A stretch of DNA of 64,000 bases from Melieria omissa (lineage: Eukaryota > Arthropoda > Insecta > Diptera > Ulidiidae), in the NCBI GenBank assembly GCA_963971225.1, contig OZ020267.1:96337648-96401647 (forward strand), given 5' to 3'. How positions within the stretch are numbered: position 1 is the stretch's first letter; every line of letters begins with the position of its first letter. A model generated the notes under the pieces. The model had not been told where the DNA came from. It did no database searches and was given only the letters and a program-made list of their open reading frames with translations. Shown here piece after piece: positions 59,632-64,000 of this stretch. The translations under genes were made by a program, and so were the position numbers.

Positions 59632-59817
59632 TAACTGGCCATAACAACCGGCTACCGGGTTAGTGCCTGCCACAAAAGCTCTCTCCAAGCGTCTCTGCTT
59701 TGCGAGAGCCTTTTCCAGTTGGCCACATCAAGAGATGATAGGGCGTTCCCAACTTGGTCTTTCCATCGGATACACGGTCTCTCTCTTCACCGTTGACCTC
59801 CAACTACCGCGTCGAAC
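59632..59817 (-). pseudogene. LINE C-terminal tail, fragment 3
   Basis: Best-preserved of three related relics. On the minus strand FDAVVGGQR, then after a stop RERPCIRWKDQVGNALSSLD and WKRLSQSRDAWRELLWQALT, then a stop. The pattern RW-DQV...L...W...A-DR..WR is the usual C-terminal end of several insect LINE polyproteins. Everything upstream is missing. The mariner copy inserted directly beside its 3' end. Confidence 0.7.
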
Positions 59818-59822
59818 AGAAA

Positions 59823-62377
59823 AAAAGCTATATAGCTATAAAAAATATATAGCTTATTTTGGAACCTGATCGCTCCTTAACATTGTTTTCTTTCATAATA
59901 GTTCCGACAATAATACTGCTTACCTTCTGCCTGTATGATGATTTTTAATTATCAAGCAAAATCTTTCTGGTCCTTGTTAGCATTTTATATTCACCAACTT
60001 GTTTTTCACGCCCAATTTCTTTCTATGATCCAACACTTTATATAGTTCGAAGAGCTCATCTCTTTCGAAAGAAAAGTGTAGTTAAGAAAACCGTTAATAG
60101 ATAATTCAAAACACTCCAAGACACAACCAACAGTTTAATGCAAACCCTTAGCTGCATGAATTGAGTTCTCAACCACTCAATAAAAAAAACATTGGCTACA
60201 CTCTCATAAACAAAATAGAAGCTGCTCAGTGCAAAAGTACCTTTCTGTCATTTTCAATTATACGCCAATTTATGTATTTACCCACTTGGCAAAAAAAACA
60301 ATGCAAATGGAAATGCAGCCTGTGGTAAGCGGTGAATAGAAGCCAAGCAAAATCATAAAATATACAAGAACCATTAAAAAGTTGTAATCGCGGCTGTAAT
60401 GCGACTTTTTCATGCAGCCACATCTACTACTATTTATTTGTTGTTTTTGTTGTTGTAGTGGTTCGTTGCAGCCAACAGATGCAACTTAAGTGCCTTATTT
60501 GCAATTAATGAGCAACTCGCTTTGTTGTCTTAGGAAACGGCGATTGTTTTCGTTTACTGCCTCATTTGCCTGCGGCACTTATTCACTTTGCTTTATTATG
60601 ATTTGTTATTTTATGGGACAGGTTTTTTATTGTTACAATACAGTAAGAAATATATAAGAAAATCGGACACATTAACTTGAGCCAAGAAGGCAAACTGCAA
60701 ATTTTCAGGTGCAATACAAAATTTAAAGAAATGGCAAACGTAGCAATAAACGCTGCAATGGAAGGTTTGGAATAGTGTTGAGTTGTTAGTTTATGTTTTC
60801 CGTATTGAAGTATGGAATCGCTTGATGTCCATGTCGAGATAAAGAAATATAACAAAGCTGATAAATATAGATAAGTTAACTTACTGAAGGTGGCAGATTT
60901 TCTTGCTATTTTTCTTTTTTTTTTCTTTTTTTTATGTATTATCCTCTTTTCTAATCCATTTTTAGGATTTAAAAAAAATTATATTCTTCGATTCAATTAC
61001 ATGAATATTTTTTCAAAAGTGGGTAGAAAATTTATTATTGAACCGTTTAAATAAAATTGCCTAAAAATATGAGAAGAATTCAAAACAATTCTTGCAAGTC
61101 TAGAAGTCAACGTAACCGCTGCGAAAGATACGCAGAATATGCCACATAGCTATCGAAATTAAGCTCAAAATAAGAAGAAGAAGCAATAGAACTGTAAAGC
61201 ATGTTGAACAAAGAATCCAGTAGACACACAAATGCGCAGACAAATAGTCAATGATTGATTAGCGTCAGACGTATTTTTTACGATTTAGCTGCGCGTGCGC
61301 ATCTGATATTATAATAACAAAAACAACAACACTAACAAGAAGTGTTAAACTTTACTATCTACAACAAACACTCAAAGCACCGCAACAACAGTCGCAAAAT
61401 GAAATAACAACAAAAATACGCACAACAATAGCAGCGGTCATTGGTGGCTGTTGTTGATGTTGTTGTTGTTGATCTATAGAAGCATTCATCATACACTGGT
61501 TTACTATTATGAACATTATTACAAACCGATGACTTTGTAAGTATTGTTGTTGTAATTCGGATGCTGCTTGTTATGTCATTGCATAGACAAAAGTTGTAGA
61601 AGAAGAAGAAGCAGAAAAAGACCAACGCCACTTGGCCACTTTGAATTCTAATGAACTCTTTCTCCACTCCAAGTCATTGTCGAAGTCTAACAGCTGATTT
61701 TCTATACGTTGGCATAAAAAATTTGTTGTTTTTATTATCTTGTATTGTTGTTGTTGCATTTAGAACGGTGCCTAACGATCTAACGAAATATTTTCTCATA
61801 TTGTTTGCTGATATTGCTATTGTTGTTGTTGTATTTTGTATATTGTTAATCATTTCTGACATTTGTGCGTTAATTCGTTTTTTTCGAATTCCTTTTTTTC
61901 TTCTCTGCTTATTTTTTCTTTTATTTTTTCTGCTCTGCAAACAGCAGCCAAGCGTTAGGCGCTGAACGCTTGAAATTTCAGCCGTGGCGCTAATGAATTT
62001 TTGTTTGTATTTGCTGTTGTTGTTGTTGTTGTGTGGCACATAATTATTATAACGGTATTTTTGTTGAAGCGTAGCCCCTTAACTATCTTTTTTAGAATTT
62101 TTCGGTATTGAAAAAAGAAGAGGAAACAGATTAAAAAAATTGGTTTAACCCACAATGCAGAAAATCTAACATTCAAAATTTTTATTGACAGAATTTTTCT
62201 CTCAGTGGCCAGCGGCCGTGACTGGATTGCTTTACCTGTGCGAATTAATGGGACTGAAACTATGGTTTCATAACGCGCTGCTTGGACTTTACAATCAAAT
62301 CATACAACAACACTTTGTCAGAACATTTGACGCGACCGAGTTCAAGTAACCCAAAACAATTTGCGCCTCAATCGGCA
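59823..62377. other. Non-coding block
   Basis: AT-rich DNA with GTT runs at 61450-61475, 61740-61760, 61820-61835 and 62015-62032. No gene supported. Confidence 0.4.
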
Positions 62378-62911
62378 TCAGTCAATAATTCGTTGGCCAC
62401 TTGACAGACATTCAGTGCCGGCGGCGGCCACTTGCAATTTTCAATAGCCAATGCGTAAGAGTCATCGTTTTTAATTAAAACGCGTCGCGCCATTAGCGCA
62501 ACGCTGCTTAACGGCTGAAGGACGCGTCAGCAAGTGCAACAATTATGAAGCGCATCACAGCAGCGAAAATGCCTGAAATACCGAAATTATTTAATGCAAT
62601 ATGCGGCGACGCACGCACTGCCGCCACTCACACACTCAAACTTACACACACACACACACACAAAGCAGTCGAGTAAATTTGTTTATTTGCATACGTTTGT
62701 GTGTGCGTTTACGCGTGTGCAGAAATTTTTTAATTAAAATGCATTTAAGTACTGCAACGCCGCGCAGTCAATGTGCAAGAATGAAAATTGCACCGAAACG
62801 AAGAGCAACGCGGACAGGCGAAAAAATCGCCGGCAGTAAGTAGCAGCGCAAAAATGCAATTAAAACGCTAAAGCGAAAAAGTGGAGAAAAATTAAGGCGG
62901 GGCAACGGTAG
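62378..62911 (+). other. Candidate plus-strand leader exon
   Basis: TCAGTC at 62378 fits the initiator; AGACAT follows at +27, one base off the strict DPE position. The segment is GC-richer, rich in AAAATG/GTG words, and ends in GGTAG|GTAAGT (donor at 62912). Frames are short, so it would be a non-coding first exon. A CA run lies at 62645-62661. Confidence 0.3.
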
Positions 62912-63437
62912 GTAAGTTTGGCTACGTAAAATACTCAAAGGACAAAGTGAAACGGCATCAGATTTTAACGTTGAAAAAGTGCGAGTAAATTGTGAAAAAC
63001 TTGTTAAAAATGTAACCGAAGATGGGAAAAAGCAAAGTTGTCAGTGAAACGAAAAAAGTTGCTACAGTTAGAAGAAGAAAAACTATCACAAAGGAATAAA
63101 TAAGAGCGACAAAAACGTTTACAAAATGTTTTCGAACATATTTAAAGGTTTAACAAAGATATAAATGATAGAGAAATGTTGTAAGTACTCAATAGAAACT
63201 TGCTTTCGGTACGGCAGAGACATTAGAAAACGTAATTATACTTCACAACCGCGGGACAAAAGTAGAAGGAGTGGTCTGTTTTTAATAAAATTTGGTATGA
63301 TAGTTAATCATGGTTTGCTCAATCTCGAAATCTCCATTTTGTTTTTCTTAAACTTTTGTAGTTTGGCAATGCTTCAGAAAAATTTATTTAAATTTCTAAT
63401 TTTCGTCTCTTTTGGCTGAATTTTTCAGATTTTACAC
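62912..63437. other. Intron-like, nothing recognised
   Basis: AT-rich sequence after the GTAAGT donor. Confidence 0.35.
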
Positions 63438-63969
63438 TTAAGGCAAGTTCTCACCTTGTGGATCCGAAAAAGTGCACTTTTTTTAGGAATTTTGTTTGAG
63501 AAAACGGTTAAAGATACAACGCTGAAACTTTTCTGAATATGAACACACAAAAATCGAACACATTCTTAATGTGTACCGTATTATCTATTGAATGAACTAG
63601 GATCATGAAAAAAAAATCAAAATTACAAAAGCTATGAGGTTTTGAAAAAAAAATTACGATTTTCGAATTTTTGTGTTCACTTATTATTTTTTTAAATAAA
63701 CAATTATCAATATTTTGTGCTGATCGTGGTTCGTTTGTTAGAAAAAACCCTAAGGAACATTTAAAAAAATTTGGTGACAATTGGTTCATTCCAGCGCCTT
63801 CAATCACTTCCGTTAGGTCCAAAAATGTGGTTCTCAGAAAAACGTGTTTAAAGTTGAAAGCGCGCTCGGCCGGTGGTGAAATTTCTGAAGCACATTTTGG
63901 AAACATATATCTACACGATAAGGCAAAAAAAAATCGTTTTTTTTCCCACAAGGTGAGAACCTGCCTTAA
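63438..63969. mobile_element. TTAA-flanked element, 524 bp, 20-bp inverted ends
   Basis: TTAA at 63438-63441 and 63966-63969. Between them GGCAAGTTCTCACCTTGTGG opens the element and its complement, with one change, closes it. Unlike the other two TTAA elements here it holds a 147-codon frame. Confidence 0.8.
63508..63951 (-). CDS. 147-codon ORF inside the TTAA element
   Basis: Minus-strand frame starting MWEKKRFFFALSCRYMFPKC, inside the right inverted end, and running to 63508. It covers most of the element. Phe/Lys/Asn-rich, with no membrane segment or transposase motif I recognise (no DDD or Cys-rich domain). A 100-codon frame on the other strand overlaps it. Such openness may be chance in AT-rich DNA; it could also be a remnant of a gene captured by the element. 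Confidence 0.2.
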   Translation of the reverse strand: MWEKKRFFFALSCRYMFPKCASEISPPAERAFNFKHVFLRTTFLDLTEVIEGAGMNQLSPNFFKCSLGFFLTNEPRSAQNIDNCLFKKIISEHKNSKIVIFFSKPHSFCNFDFFFMILVHSIDNTVHIKNVFDFCVFIFRKVSALYL

Positions 63970-64000
63970 TTAGTTACGTCAACATTGATAATTGCAAAGA

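Noticed and set aside
1..64000. CRISPR arrays, operons, ribosome binding sites, rRNA
   Set aside because: The direct repeats are satellites, microsatellites or transposon copies; the sequence is eukaryotic nuclear DNA with spliceosomal signals.

Overview
This window looks like non-coding, AT-rich nuclear DNA of a higher (cyclorrhaphous) fly. It shows dispersed CAA/GTT and CA/GT microsatellites, fly-style Kozak contexts and splice donors, and several insect transposon families. A tephritid fruit fly is my best guess, because two mariner copies carry the DD41D spacing of the 'rosa' lineage, known from Ceratitis. That identification is inference; no species marker is present. I see no complete multi-exon gene. 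The window is most likely intronic or intergenic DNA around a few genes whose main exons lie elsewhere.

Layout: 0.5-1.2 kb is a decayed Jockey-like LINE. 2.9-4.5 kb is a young, 5'-truncated R1-like LINE with a 49-nt poly(A) tail and a perfect 13-bp target duplication. 10.7-11.3 kb holds the best host-gene evidence: a minus-strand first coding exon of 29 codons with a leader containing a small upstream ORF. 14.5 and 22.0 kb carry two inverted copies of one unnamed repeat. 15.3-16.2 kb is a DD41D mariner with an internal in-frame deletion. 17.7 kb is a candidate plus-strand first exon ending in a perfect donor. 18.3-19.5 kb is a tandem repeat with a period of about 260-300 bp, split by a 91-bp insertion with 14-bp target repeats.

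The middle is a nest of dead transposons. 27.7-28.9 kb is an RNase H-bearing LINE split by a TTAA-flanked MITE. 29.4-30.1 kb is a second, older mariner family. 31.3-32.4 kb is a foldback-type element holding a LINE RNase H remnant. 35.4 kb has an Inr+DPE promoter match followed by a short exon-like segment. 38.85-39.67 kb holds two adjoining pentanucleotide arrays, (TTTTA)n and (TTTGA)n. 46.5 kb has a GC-rich 45-codon ORF that could be an exon. 49.5-49.9 kb is a tandem repeat of about 155 bp.

The right part holds a Tc1/mariner-type transposase relic (52.2 kb), three fragments of one LINE C-terminal tail (56.2, 56.5, 59.7 kb), a 704-bp TTAA element inserted in one of those fragments, the second DD41D mariner copy (58.7-59.6 kb) with a different internal deletion, a leader-like segment ending in a GTAAGT donor (62.9 kb), and a 524-bp TTAA element with 20-bp inverted ends at 63.4-64.0 kb. 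I found no CRISPR array, operon or prokaryotic feature.
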